Of a stretch of DNA of 64,000 nucleotides, positions 37,571 to 49,799 are shown piece by piece. The position numbers were made by a program, and so were the translations under genes. The DNA comes from Amblyomma americanum (taxonomy: Eukaryota; Arthropoda; Arachnida; Ixodida; Ixodidae): the NCBI RefSeq assembly GCF_052857255.1, contig NC_135504.1:143370121-143434120 (forward strand), in the 5' to 3' direction. The notes beneath the pieces are model-generated. The model worked only from the letters and a program-made list of their open reading frames with translations. It did no database searches and was not told the DNA's origin. How positions within the stretch are numbered: position 1 is the stretch's first letter; each line of letters opens with the position of its first letter.

Positions 37571-38235
37571 ATATCGATGCTCGTAAGTCTTGCTAGTTTC
37601 GATCTAAAACGATGTTTGATGTTGTTTTGAGCCGGAATACAAGTTTTCGCGCAGTTCTGAGAGAAAAAGTTTACACCTTTTTCTCGTCTATATTCGACGA
37701 CTTGTAAAATCGATGCTCGTGAATCTTGCTAGTTTCGACCTAAAACGATGTTTGATGTTGTTTTGAGCCGGAATACAAGTTTTCGCGCAGTTCTGAGAGA
37801 AAAAGTTTACACCTTTCTCTCGTGTACTCTTCGACGTCTTTGTAAAATCGATGCTATTGAATCTGGCTAGTTTCGATCTAAAACGATGTATCCCGTTGTT
37901 TTGAGCCGGAATACAAGTTTTCGCGCAGTTCTGAGAGAAAACGTTTACACCTTTCTCTCGTCTACTCTTCGACGACTTGTAAAATCGATGCTATTGAATC
38001 TTGCTAGTTTCGATCTAAAACGATGTATCCCGTTGTTTTGAGCCGGAATACAAGTTTTCGCGCAGTTCTGAGAGAAAAAGTTTGCACCTTTCTCTCGTCT
38101 ACTATTCGACGACTTGTAATATCGATGCTCGTGAATCTTGCTAGTTTCGACCTAAAACGATGTAACCCGTTGTTCTGAGCCAGAATACAAGTTTTGGCGC
38201 AGTTCTGAGAGAAAAAGTTTACACCTTTCTCTCGT
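37571..38235 (+). repeat. Transition monomers with GTTTGATG variant
   Basis: About five monomers carrying GATGTTTGATGTTG instead of GATGTATCCCGTTG, a GACGTCTTTG form and an AAAACG form. They are similar to their right-hand neighbours (38,400-38,620), which suggests a small local duplication, but no clean longer copy was found. Confidence 0.6.
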
Positions 38236-41200
38236 GTACTCTTCGACGACTTGTGGAATCGATGCTCGTGAATCTTGCTAGATTTGATCTAAAACGATGT
38301 ATCCCGTTGTTTTGAGCCGGAATACAAGTTTTCGCGCAGTTCTGAGAGAAAAAGTTTACACATTTCTCTCGTCTATTCTTCGACGACTTGTAATATCGAT
38401 GCTCGTAAGTCTTGCTAGTTTCGATCTAAAACGATGTTTGATGTTGTTTTGAGCCGGAATACAAGTTTTCGCGCAGTTCTGAGAGAAAAAGTTTACACCT
38501 TTCTCTCGTCTATATTCGACGACTTGTAAAATCGATGCTCGTGAATCTTGCTAGTTTCGACCTAAAACGATGTTTGATGTTGTTTTGAGCCGGAATACAA
38601 GTTTTCGCGCAGTTCTGAGAGAAAAAGTTTACACCTTTCTCTCCGGTACTCTTTGACGTCTTTGTAAAATCCATGCTCGTGAATCTTGCTAGTTTCGACC
38701 TAAAACGATGTACCCTTTGTTTTGAGCCGGAATACAAGTTTTCGCGCAGTTTTGAGAGAAAACGTTTACACCTTTCTATCGTGTACTCTTCGACGACTTG
38801 TAAAATCGATGCTCGTGAATCTTGCTAGTTTCGACCTAAAACGATGTATCCCGTTGTTTTCAGCCGGAATACAAGTTTTCGCGCAGTCTGAGAGAAAAAG
38901 TATACACCTTTCTCTCGTGTACTCTTCGACGACTTGTAAAATCGATGCTAGTGAATCTTGCTAGTTTCAACCTAAAACGATGTATCCCGTTGTTTTGAGC
39001 CGGAATACAAGTTTTCGCGCTGTTCTGAGAGAAAAAGTTTACACCTTCCTCTCGTGTACTCTTCGACGACTTGTAAAATCGATGCTCGTGAATCTTGCTA
39101 GTTTCGATCTAAAACGAAGAATCTCGTTGTTTTGAGCCGGAATACAAGTTTTCGCGCAGTTCTGAGAGAAAAACTTTACACCTTTCTCTCGTCTACTATT
39201 CGACGACTTGTAAAATCGATGCTCGTGAATCTTGCTAGTTTCGATCTAAAACGATGTAACCCGTTGTTTTGAGCCGGAATACAAGTTTTCGCGCAGTTCT
39301 GAGAGAAAAAGTTTACACCTTTCTCTCGTCTATATTCACCGACTTGTAATATCGATGCTCGTGAATCTTGCTAGTTTCGATCTAAAACGATGTAACCCGT
39401 TGTTTCGAGCCGGAATACAAGTTTTCGCGCAGTTCTGAGAGAAAAAGTTTGCACCTTTCTCTCGTCTACTCTTCGACGACTTGTAATATCGATGCTCGTG
39501 AATCTTGCTAGTTTCGACCTAAAACGATGTAACCCGTTGTTCTGAGCCAGAATACAAGTTTTGGCGCAGTTCTGAGAGAAAAAGTTTACACCTTTCTCTC
39601 GTGTACTCTTCGACGACTTGTAAAATCGATGCTGTTGAATCTTGCTAGTTTCGATCTAAAACGATGTATCCCGTTGTTTTGAGCCGGAATACAAGTTTTC
39701 GTGCAGTTCTGAGAGGAAGAGTTCACACCTTTCTCTCGTCTACTCTTCGACGACTTGTAAAATTGATGCTCGTGAATCTTGCAAGTTTCGATCTAAAACG
39801 ATGTATCCCGTTCTTTTGAGCCGGAATACAAGTTTTCGCGCAGTTCTGAGAGAAAAAGTTTACACCTTTCTCTCTCTACTCTTCGAAGACTTGTGAAATC
39901 GATGCTCGTGAATCTTGCTAGATTCGATTTAAAACGATGTATCCCGTTGTTTTGAGCCGGAATACAAGTTTTCGCGCAGTTCTGAGAGAAAAAGTTTACA
40001 CATTTCTCTGGTCTACTCTTCGACGACTTGTAATATCGATGCTCGTGAATCTTGCTAGTTTCGATCTAAAACGATGTAACCCGTTGTTTTGAGCCGGAAA
40101 ACACGTTTTCTCGCAGTTCTGAGAGAAAAAGTTTACACCTTTTTCTCGTCTATATTCGACGACTTGTAAAATCGATGCTCGTGAATCTTGCTAGTTTCGA
40201 CCTAAAACGATGTTTGACGTTGTTTTGAGCCGGAATACAAGTTTTCGCGCAGTTCTGAGAGAAAAAGTTTACACCTTTCTCTCGTCTACTCTTCGACGAC
40301 TTGTAATATCGATGCTCGTGAATCTTGCTAGTTTCAACCTAAAACGATGTATCCCGTTGTTTTGAGCCGGAATACAAGTTTTCGCGCTGTTCTGAGAAAA
40401 AAAGTACACCTTCCTCTCGTGTACTCTTCGACGACTTGTAAAATCGATGCTCGTGAATCTTGCTAGTTTCGATCTAAAACGAAGAATTTCGTTGTTTTGA
40501 GCCGGAATACAAGTTTTCACGCAGTTCTGAGAGAAAAACTTTACACCTTTCTCTCGTCTACTATTCGACGACTTGTAAAATCCGTGCTCGTGAATCTTGC
40601 TAGTTTCGATCTAAAACGATGTAACCCGTTGTTTTGAGCCGGAATACAAGTTTTCGCGCAGTTCTGAGAGAAAAAGTTTACACCTTTCTCTCGTCTATAT
40701 TCGCCGACTTGTAATATCGATGCTCGTGAATCTTGCTAGTTTCGATCTAAAACGATGTATCCCGTTCTTTTGAGCCGGAATACAAGTTTTCGCGCAGTTC
40801 TGAGAGAAAACGTTTACACCTTTCTCTCGTGTACTCTTCGACGACGTGTAAAATCGATGCTTGTGAATCTTGCTAGTTTTGATCTAAAACGATGTAACCC
40901 GTTGTTTCGAGCCGGAATACAAGTTTTCGCGCAGTTCTGAGAGAAAAAGTTTGCACCTTTCTCTCGTCTACTCTTCGACGACTTGTAATATCGATGCTCG
41001 TGAATCTTGCTAGTTTCAACCTAAAACGATGTAACCCGTTGTTCTGAGCCAGAATACAAGTTTTGGCGCAGTTCTGAGAGAAAAAGTTTACACCTTTCTC
41101 TCGTGTACTCTTCGACGACTTGTAAAATCGATGCTATTGAATCTTGCTAGTTTCGATCTAAAACGATGTATCCTGTTGTTTTGAGCCGGAATACAAGTTT

Positions 41201-41310
41201 TCGTGCAGTTCTGAGAGAAAAAGTTCACACCTTTCTCTCGTCTACTCTTCGACGACTTGTAAAATCGATGCTCGTGAATCTTGCAAGTTTCGATCTAAAA
41301 CGATGTATCC
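38236..41310 (+). repeat. About 22-monomer block (6,560-bp spacing), copy 1
   Basis: Aligns to 44,796-47,870 at 6,559 bp, shifting to 6,560 bp after a single extra A in the later copy at about 46,140 (six As instead of five). Shared private variants include TTGTGGAATCG, GATTTGATC, CTCCGGTACTCTTTGACG, GTACCCTTTG, CGCAGTCTGAG (one base short), AAGTATACACC, GTTGTTTTCAGCC, TTCACCGAC and GAGAGGAAGAG. Confidence 0.88.
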
Positions 41311-42218
41311 CGTTCTTTTGAGCCGGAATACAAGTTTTCGCGCAGTTCTGAGAGAAAAACTTTACACATTTCTCTGGTCTACTCTTCGACGACTTGTAAT
41401 ATCGATGCTCGTGAATCTTGCTAGTTTCGATCTAAAACGATGTAACCCGTTGTTTTGAGCCGGAAAACACGTTTTCTCGCAGTTCTGAGAGAAAAAGTTT
41501 ACACCTTTTTCTGGTCTATATTCGACGACTTGTAAAATCGATGCTCGTGAATCTTGCTAGTTTCGACCTAAAACGATGTTTGCCGTTGTTTTGAGCCGGA
41601 ATACAAGTTTTCGCGCAGTTCTGAGAGAAAAAGTTTACACCTTTCTCTCGTGTACTCTTCGACGACTTGTAAAATCGATGCTATTGAATCTTGCTAGTTT
41701 CGAACTAAAACGATGTATCCCGTTGTTTTGAGCCGGAATACAAGTTTTCGTGCAGTTCTGAGAGAAAAAGTTCACACCTTTCTCTCGTCTACTCTTCGAC
41801 GACTTGTAAAATCGATGCTCGTGAATCTTGCAAGTTTCGATCTAAAACGATGTATCCCGTTCTTTTGAGCCGGAATACAAGTTTTCGCGCAGTTCTGAGA
41901 GAAAAAGTTTACACATTTCTCTGGTCTACTCTTCGACGACTTGTAATATCGATGCTCGTGAATCTTGCTAGTTTCGATCTAAAACGATGTAACCCGTTGT
42001 TTTGAGCCGGAAAACACGTTTTCTCGCAGTTCTGAGAGAAAAAGTTTACACCTTTTTCTCGTCTATATTCGACGACTTGTAATATCGATGCTCGTGAATC
42101 TTGCAAGTTTCGATCTAAAACGATGTATCCCGTTGTTCTGAGCCAGAATACAAGTTTTGGCGCAGTTCTGAGAGAAAAAGTTTACACCTTTCTCTCGTGT
42201 ACTCTTCGACGACTTGTA
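40368..42218 (+). repeat. Second copy of 35,720-37,570
   Basis: Aligns at 4,648 bp. Private changes include TTTCAACC near 41,012, GTATCCTGTTG near 41,169, TTTTTCTGGTC near 41,508 and TCGAACTAAAACG near 41,700. It overlaps the right end of the 38,236-41,310 block, so blocks here are nested. Confidence 0.82.
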
Positions 42219-42299
42219 AAATCGATGCTATTGAATCTGGCTAGTTTCGATCTAAAACGATGTATCCCGTTGTTTTGAGCCGGAATACAAGTTTTCGTG

Positions 42300-44795
42300 C
42301 AGTTCTGAGAGAAAAAGTTTACACCTTTCTCTCGTCTACTCCTCGACGACTTGTAAAATCGATGCTCGTGAATCATGATAGTTTCGATCTAAACGATGTA
42401 TCCCGTTGTTTTGAGCCGGAATACAAGTTTTCGCGCAGTTCTGAGAGAAAAAGTTTACACCTTTCTCTCGTGTACTCTTCGACGACTTGTAAAATCGATG
42501 CTATTGAATCTTGCTAGTTTCGATCTAAAAGGATGTATCCCGTTGTTTTGAGCCAGAATACAAGTTTTGGCGCAGTTCTGAGAGAAAAAGTTTACACCTT
42601 TCTCTCGTGTACTCTTCGACGACTTGTAAAATCGATGCTATTGAATCTTGCTAGTTTCGATCTAAAACGATGTATCCCGTTGTTTTGAGCCGGAATACAC
42701 GTTTTCGTGCAGTTCTGAGAGAAAAAGTTCACACCTTTCTCTCGTCTACTCTTCGACGACTTGTAAAATCGATGCTTGTGAATCTTGCAAGTTTCGATCT
42801 AAAACGATGTATCCCGTTCTTTTGAGCCGGAATACAAGCTTTCGCGCAGTTCTGAGAGAAAAAGTTTACACCTTTCTCTCTCTACTCTTCGAAGACTTGT
42901 GAAATCGATGCTCGTGAATCTTGCTAGATTCGATTTAAAACGATGTATCCCGTTGTTTTGAGCCGGAATACAAGTTTTCGCGCAGTTCTGAGAGAAAAAG
43001 TTTACACATTTCTCTGGTCTACTCTTCGACGACTTGTAATATCGATGCTCGTGAATCTTGCTAGTTTCGATCTAAAACGATGTAACCCGTTGTTTTGAGC
43101 CGGAAAACACGTTTTCTCGCAGTTCTGAGAGAAAAAGTTTACACCTTTTTCTCGTCTATATTCGACGACTTGTAAAATCGATGCTCGTGAATCTTGCTAG
43201 TTTCGACCTAAAACAATGTTTGCCGTTGTTTTGAGCCGGAATACAAGTTTTCGCGCTGTTCTGAGAAAAAAAGTACACCTTCCTCTCGTGTACTCTTCGA
43301 CGACTTGTAAAATCGATGCTCGTGAATCTTGCTAGTTTCGATCTAAAACGAAGAATTTCGTTGTTTTGAGCCGGAATACAAGTTTTCACGCAGTTCTGAG
43401 AGAAAAACTTTACACCTTTCTCTCGTCTACTATTCGACGACTTGTAAAATCCGTGCTCGTGAATCTTGCTAGTTTCGATCTAAAACGATGTAACCCGTTG
43501 TTTTGAGCCGGAATACAAGTTTTCGCGCAGTTCTGAGAGAAAATGTTTACACCTTTCTCTCGTCTATATTCGCCGACTTGTAATATCGATGCTCGTGAAT
43601 CTTGCTAGTTTCGATCTAAAACGATGTATCCCGTTCTTTTGAGCCGGAATACAAGTTTTCGCGCAGTTCTGAGAGAAAACGTTTACACCTTTCTCTCGTG
43701 TACTCTTCGACGACGTGTAAAATCGATGCTTGTGAATCTTGCTAGTTTTGATCTAAAACGATGTAACCCGTTGTTTCGAGCCGGAATACAAGTTTTCGCG
43801 CAGTTCTGAGAGAAAAAGTTTGCACCTTTCTCTCGTCTACTCTTCGACGACTTGTAAAATCGATGCTATTGAATCTTGCTAGTTTCGATCTAAAACGATG
43901 TATCCCGTTGTTTTGAGCCGGAATACAAGTTTTCGTGCAGTTCTGAGAGAAAAAGTTCACACCTTTCTCTCGTCTACTCTTCGACGACTTGTAAAATCGA
44001 TGCTCGTGAATCTTGCAAGTTTCGATCTAAAACGATGTATCCCGTTCTTTTGAGCCGGAATACAAGTTTTCGCGCAGTTCTGAGAGAAAAAGTTTACACA
44101 TTTCTCTGGTCTACTCTTCGACGACTTGTAATATCGATGCTCGTGAATCTTGCTAGTTTCGATCTAAAACGATGTAACCCGTTGTTTTGAGCCGGAAAAC
44201 ACGTTTTCTCGCAGTTCTGAGAGAAAAAGTTTACACCTTTTTCTCGTCTATATTCGACGACTTGTAAAATCGATGCTCGTGAATCTTGCTAGTTTCGACC
44301 TAAAACGATGTTTGCCGTTGTTTTGAGCCGGAATACAAGTTTTCGCGCAGTTCTGAGAGAAAAAGTTTACACCTTTCTCTCGTGTACTCTTCGACGACTT
44401 GTAAAATCGATGCTATTGAATCTTGCTAGTTTCGATCTAAAACGATGTATCCCGTTGTTTTGAGCCGGAATACAAGTTTTCGTGCAGTTCTGAGAGAAAA
44501 AGTTTACACCTTTCTCTCGTCTACTCTTCGACGACTTGTAAAATCGATGCTCGTGAATCTTGCAAGTTTCGATCTAAAACGATGTATCCCGTTCTTTTGA
44601 GACGGAATACAAGTTTTCGCGCAGTTCTGAGAGAAAAAGTTTACACATTTCTCTGGTCTACTCTTCGACGACTTGTAATATCGATGCTCGTGAATCTTGC
44701 TAGTTTCGATCTAAAACGATGTAACCCGTTGTTTTGAGCCGGAAAACACGTTTTCTCGCAGTTCTGAGAGAAAAAGTTTACACCTTTTTCTCGTG
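42300..44795 (+). repeat. Third copy of the 5.06-kb series, minus one monomer
   Basis: Aligns to 34,784-37,414 at 7,516-7,517 bp on the left and 7,380 bp from about 43,860 onward. The change of 137 bp means exactly one monomer, the one with GTTCTGAGCCAG and TTTTGGCGCAG, is absent here. Near 44,795 it switches to the TTGTGGAATCG series of the 6.56-kb block. Confidence 0.85.
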
Positions 44796-47700
44796 TACTC
44801 TTCGACGACTTGTGGAATCGATGCTCGTGAATCTTGCTAGATTTGATCTAAAACGATGTATCCCTTTGTTTTGAGCCGGAATACAAGTTTTCGCGCAGTT
44901 CTGAGAGAAAAAGTTTACACATTTCTCTCGTCTATTCTTCGACGACTTGTAATATCGATGCTCGTAAGTCTTGCTAGTTTCGATCTAAAACGATGTTTGA
45001 TGTTGTTTTGAGCCGGAATACAAGTTTTCGCGCAGTTCTGAGAGAAAAAGTTTACACCTTTCTCTCGTCTATATTCGACGACTTGTAAAATCGATGCTCG
45101 TGAATCTTGCTAGTTTCGACCTAAAACGATGTTTGATGTTGTTTTGAGCCGGAATACAAGTTTTCGCGCAGTTCTGAGAGAAAAAGTTTACACCTTTCTC
45201 TCCGGTACTCTTTGACGTCTTTGTAAAATCCATGCTCGTGAATCTTGCTAGTTTCGACCTAAAACGATGTACCCTTTGTTTTGAGCCGGAATACAAGTTT
45301 TCGCGCAGTTTTGAGAGAAAACGTTTACACCTTTCTATCGTGTACTCTTCGACGACTTGTAAAATCGATGCTCGTGAATCTTGCTAGTTTCGACCTAAAA
45401 CGATGTATCCCGTTGTTTTCAGCCGGAATACAAGTTTTCGCGCAGTCTGAGAGAAAAAGTATACACCTTTCTCTCGTGTACTCTTCGACGACTTGTAAAA
45501 TCGATGCTAGTGAATCTTGCTAGTTTCAACCTAAAACGATGTATCCCGTTGTTTTGAGCCGGAATACAAGTTTTCGCGCTGTTCTGAGAGAAAAAGTTTA
45601 CACCTTCCTCTCGTGTACTCTTCGACGACTTGTAAAATCGATGCTCGTGAATCTTGCTAGTTTCGATCTAAAACGAAGAATCTCGTTGTTTTGAGCCGGA
45701 ATACAAGTTTTCGCGCAGTTCTGAGAGAAAAACTTTACACCTTTCTCTCGTCTACTATTCGACGACTTGTAAAATCGATGCTCGTGAATCTTGCTAGTTT
45801 CGATCTAAAACGATGTAACCCGTTGTTTTGAGCCGGAATACAAGTTTTCGCGCAGTTCTGAGAGAAAAAGTTTACACCTTTCTCTCGTCTATATTCACCG
45901 ACTTGTAATATCGATGCTCGTGAATCTTGCTAGTTTCGATCTAAAACGATGTAACCCGTTGTTTCGAGCCGGAATACAAGTTTTCGCGCAGTTCTGAGAG
46001 AAAAAGTTTGCACCTTTCTCTCGTCTACTCTTCGACGACTTGTAATATCGATGCTCGTGAATCTTGCTAGTTTCGACCTAAAACGATGTAACCCGTTGTT
46101 CTGAGCCAGAATACAAGTTTTGGCGCAGTTCTGAGAGAAAAAAGTTTACACCTTTCTCTCGTGTACTCTTCGACGACTTGTAAAATCGATGCTGTTGAAT
46201 CTTGCTAGTTTCGATCTAAAACGATGTATCCCGTTGTTTTGAGCCGGAATACAAGTTTTCGTGCAGTTCTGAGAGGAAGAGTTCACACCTTTCTCTCGTC
46301 TACTCTTCGACGACTTGTAAAATTGATGCTCGTGAATCTTGCAAGTTTCGATCTAAAACGATGTATCCCGTTCTTTTGAGCCGGAATACAAGTTTTCGCG
46401 CAGTTCTGAGAGAAAAAGTTTACACCTTTCTCTCTCTACTCTTCGAAGACTTGTGAAATCGATGCTCGTGAATCTTGCTAGATTCGATTTAAAACGATGT
46501 ATCCCGTTGTTTTGAGCCGGAATACAAGTTTTCGCGCAGTTCTGAGAGAAAAAGTTTACACATTTCTCTGGTCTACTCTTCGACGACTTGTAATATCGAT
46601 GCTCGTGAATCTTGCTAGTTTCGATCTAAAACGATGTAACCCGTTGTTTTGAGCCGGAAAACACGTTTTCTCGCAGTTCTGAGAGAAAAAGTTTACACCT
46701 TTTTCTCGTCTATATTCGACGACTTGTAAAATCGATGCTCGTGAATCTTGCTAGTTTCGACCTAAAACGATGTTTGACGTTGTTTTGAGCCGGAATACAA
46801 GTTTTCGCGCAGTTCTGAGAGAAAAAGTTTACACCTTTCTCTCGTCTACTCTTCGACGACTTGTAATATCGATGCTCGTGAATCTTGCTAGTTTCAACCT
46901 AAAACGATGTATCCCGTTGTTTTGAGCCGGAATACAAGTTTTCGCGCTGTTCTGAGAAAAAAAGTACACCTTCCTCTCGTGTACTCTTCGACGACTTGTA
47001 AAATCGATGCTCGTGAATCTTGCTAGTTTCGATCTAAAACGAAGAATTTCGTTGTTTTGAGCCGGAATACAAGTTTTCACGCAGTTCTGAGAGAAAAACT
47101 TTACACCTTTCTCTCGTCTACTATTCGACGACTTGTAAAATCCGTGCTCGTGAATCTTGCTAGTTTCGATCTAAAACGATGTAACCCGTTGTTTTGAGCC
47201 GGAATACAAGTTTTCGCGCAGTTCTGAGAGAAAAAGTTTACACCTTTCTCTCGTCTATATTCGCCGACTTGTAATATCGATGCTCGTGAATCTTGCTAGT
47301 TTCGATCTAAAACGATGTATCCCGTTCTTTTGAGCCGGAATACAAGTTTTCGCGCAGTTCTGAGAGAAAACGTTTACACCTTTCTCTCGTGTACTCTTCG
47401 ACGACGTGTAAAATCGATGCTTGTGAATCTTGCTAGTTTTGATCTAAAACGATGTAACCCGTTGTTTCGAGCCGGAATACAAGTTTTCGCGCAGTTCTGA
47501 GAGAAAAAGTTTGCACCTTTCTCTCGTCTACTCTTCGACGACTTGTAATATCGATGCTCGTGAATCTTGCTAGTTTCGACCTAAAACGATGTAACCCGTT
47601 GTTCTGAGCCAGAATACAAGTTTTGGCGCAGTTCTGAGAGAAAAAGTTTACACCTTTCTCTCGTGTACTCTTCGACGACTTGTAAAATCGATGCTATTGA

Positions 47701-47870
47701 ATCTGGCTAGTTTCGATCTAAAACGATGTATCCCGTTGTTTTGAGCCGGAATACAAGTTTTCGTGCAGTTCTGAGAGAAAAAGTTTACACCTTTCTCTCG
47801 TCTACTCTTCGACGACTTGTAAAATCGATGCTCGTGAATCTTGCAAGTTTCGATCTAAAACGATGTATCC
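44796..47870 (+). repeat. About 22-monomer block, copy 2
   Basis: Second copy of 38,236-41,310. Differences include CCCTTTG near 44,863, the extra A near 46,140 and TTTCGACC near 47,577 against TTTCAACC. Its right end grades into the 47,640-49,470 series. Confidence 0.88.
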
Positions 47871-49470
47871 CGTTGTTCTGAGCCAGAATACAAGTTTTGG
47901 CGCAGTTCTGAGAGAAAAAGTTTACACCTTTCTCTCGTGTACTCTTCGACGACTTGTAAAATCGATGCTATTGAATCTGGCTTGTTTCGATCTAAAACGA
48001 TGTATCCCGTTGTTTTGAGCCGGAATACAAGTTTTCGCGCAGTTCTGAGAGAAAACGTTTACACCTTTCTCTCGTCTACTCTTCGACGACTTGTAAAATC
48101 GATGCTATTGAATCTTGCTAGTTTCGATCTAAAACGATGTATCCCGTTGTTTTGAGCCGGAAAACAAGTTTTCGCGCAGTTCTGAGAGAAAAAGTTTGCA
48201 CCTTTCTCTCGTCTACTCTTCGACGACTTGTAATATCGATGCTCGTGAATCTTGCTAGTTTCGACCTAAAACGATGTAACCCGTTGTTCTGAGCCAGAAT
48301 ACAAGTTTTGGCGCAGTTCTGAGAGAAAAAGTTTACACCTTTCTCTCGTGTACTCTTCGACGACTTGTAAAATCGATGCTATTGAATCTTGCTAGTTTCG
48401 ATCTAAAACGATGTATCCCGTTGTTTTGAGCCGGAATACAAGTTTTCGTGCAGTTCTGAGAGAAAAAGTTCACACCTTTCTATCGTCTACTCTTCGACGA
48501 CTTGTAAAATCGATGCTCGTGAATCTTGCAAGTTTCGTTCTAAAACGATGTATCCCGTTCTTTTGAGCCGGAATACAAGTTTTCGCGCAGTTCTGAGAGA
48601 AAAAGTTTACACATTTCTCTGGTCTACTCTTCGACGACTTGTAATATCGATGCTCGTGAATCTTGCTAGTTTCGATCTAAAACGATGTAACCCGTTGTTT
48701 TGAGCCGGAAAACACGTTTTCTCGCAGTTCTGAGAGAAAAAGTTTACACCTTTTTCTCGTCTATATTCGACGACTTGTAAAATCGATGCTCGTGAATCTT
48801 GCTAGTTTCGACCTAAAACGATGTTTGCCGTTGTTTTGAGCCGGAATACAAGTTTTCGCGCAGTTCTGAGAGAAAAAGTTTACACCTTTCTCTCGTGTAC
48901 TCTTCGACGACTTGTAAAATCGATGCTATTGAATCTTGTTAGTTTCGATCTAAAACGATGTATCCCGTTGTTTTGAGCCGGAATACAAGATTTCGTGCAG
49001 TTCTGAGAGAAAAAGTTCACACCTTTCTCTCGTCTACTCTTCGACGACTTGTAAAATCGATGCTCGTGAATCTTGCAAGTTTCGATCTAAAGCGATGTAT
49101 CCCGTTCTTTTGAGCCGGAATACAAGTTTTCGCGCAGTTCTGAGAGAAAAAGTTTACACATTTCTCTGGTCTACTCTTCGACGACTTGTAATATCGATGC
49201 TCGTGAATCTTGCTAGTTTCGATCTAAAACGATGTAACCCGTTGTTTTGAGCCGGAAAACACGTTTTCTCGCAGTTCTGAGAGAAAAAGTTTACACCTTT
49301 TTCTCGTCTATATTCGACGACTTGTAATATCGATGCTCGTGAATCTTGCAAGTTTCGATCTAAAACGATGTATCCCGTTGTTCTGAGCCAGAATACAAGT
49401 TTTGGCGCAGTTCTGAGAGAAAAAGTTTACACCTTTCTCTCGTGTACTCTTCGACGACTTGTAAAATCGA
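47640..49470 (+). repeat. 13-monomer block repeated at 54,342-56,172
   Basis: Aligns at a constant 6,702 bp. Shared private variants include TTTCTATCGTC next to GTTCACACC, TTTCGTTC, AAGATTTCGTGC and AAAGCGATG. Private changes include GGCTTGTTTCG near 47,981, GGAAAACAAG near 48,160 and CTTGTTAG near 48,937 in this copy, and TATATACGACG near 55,464 in the other. Confidence 0.87.
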
Positions 49471-49799
49471 TGCTATTGAATCTGGCTAGTTTCGATCTAA
49501 AACGATGTATCCCGTTGTTTTGAGCCGGAATACAAGTTTTCGTGCAGTTCTGAGAGAAAAAGTTTACACCTTTCTCTCGTCTACTCTTCGACGACTTGTA
49601 AAATCGATGCTCGTGAATCTTGCAAGTTTCGATCTAAAACGATGTATCCCGTTGTTCTGAGCCAGAATACAAGTTTTGGCGCAGTTCAGAGAGAAAAAGT
49701 TTACACCTTTCTCTCGTGTACTCTTCGACGACTTGTAAAATCGATGCTATTGAATCTGGCTAGTTTCCATCTAAAACGATGTATCCCGTTGTTTTGAGC

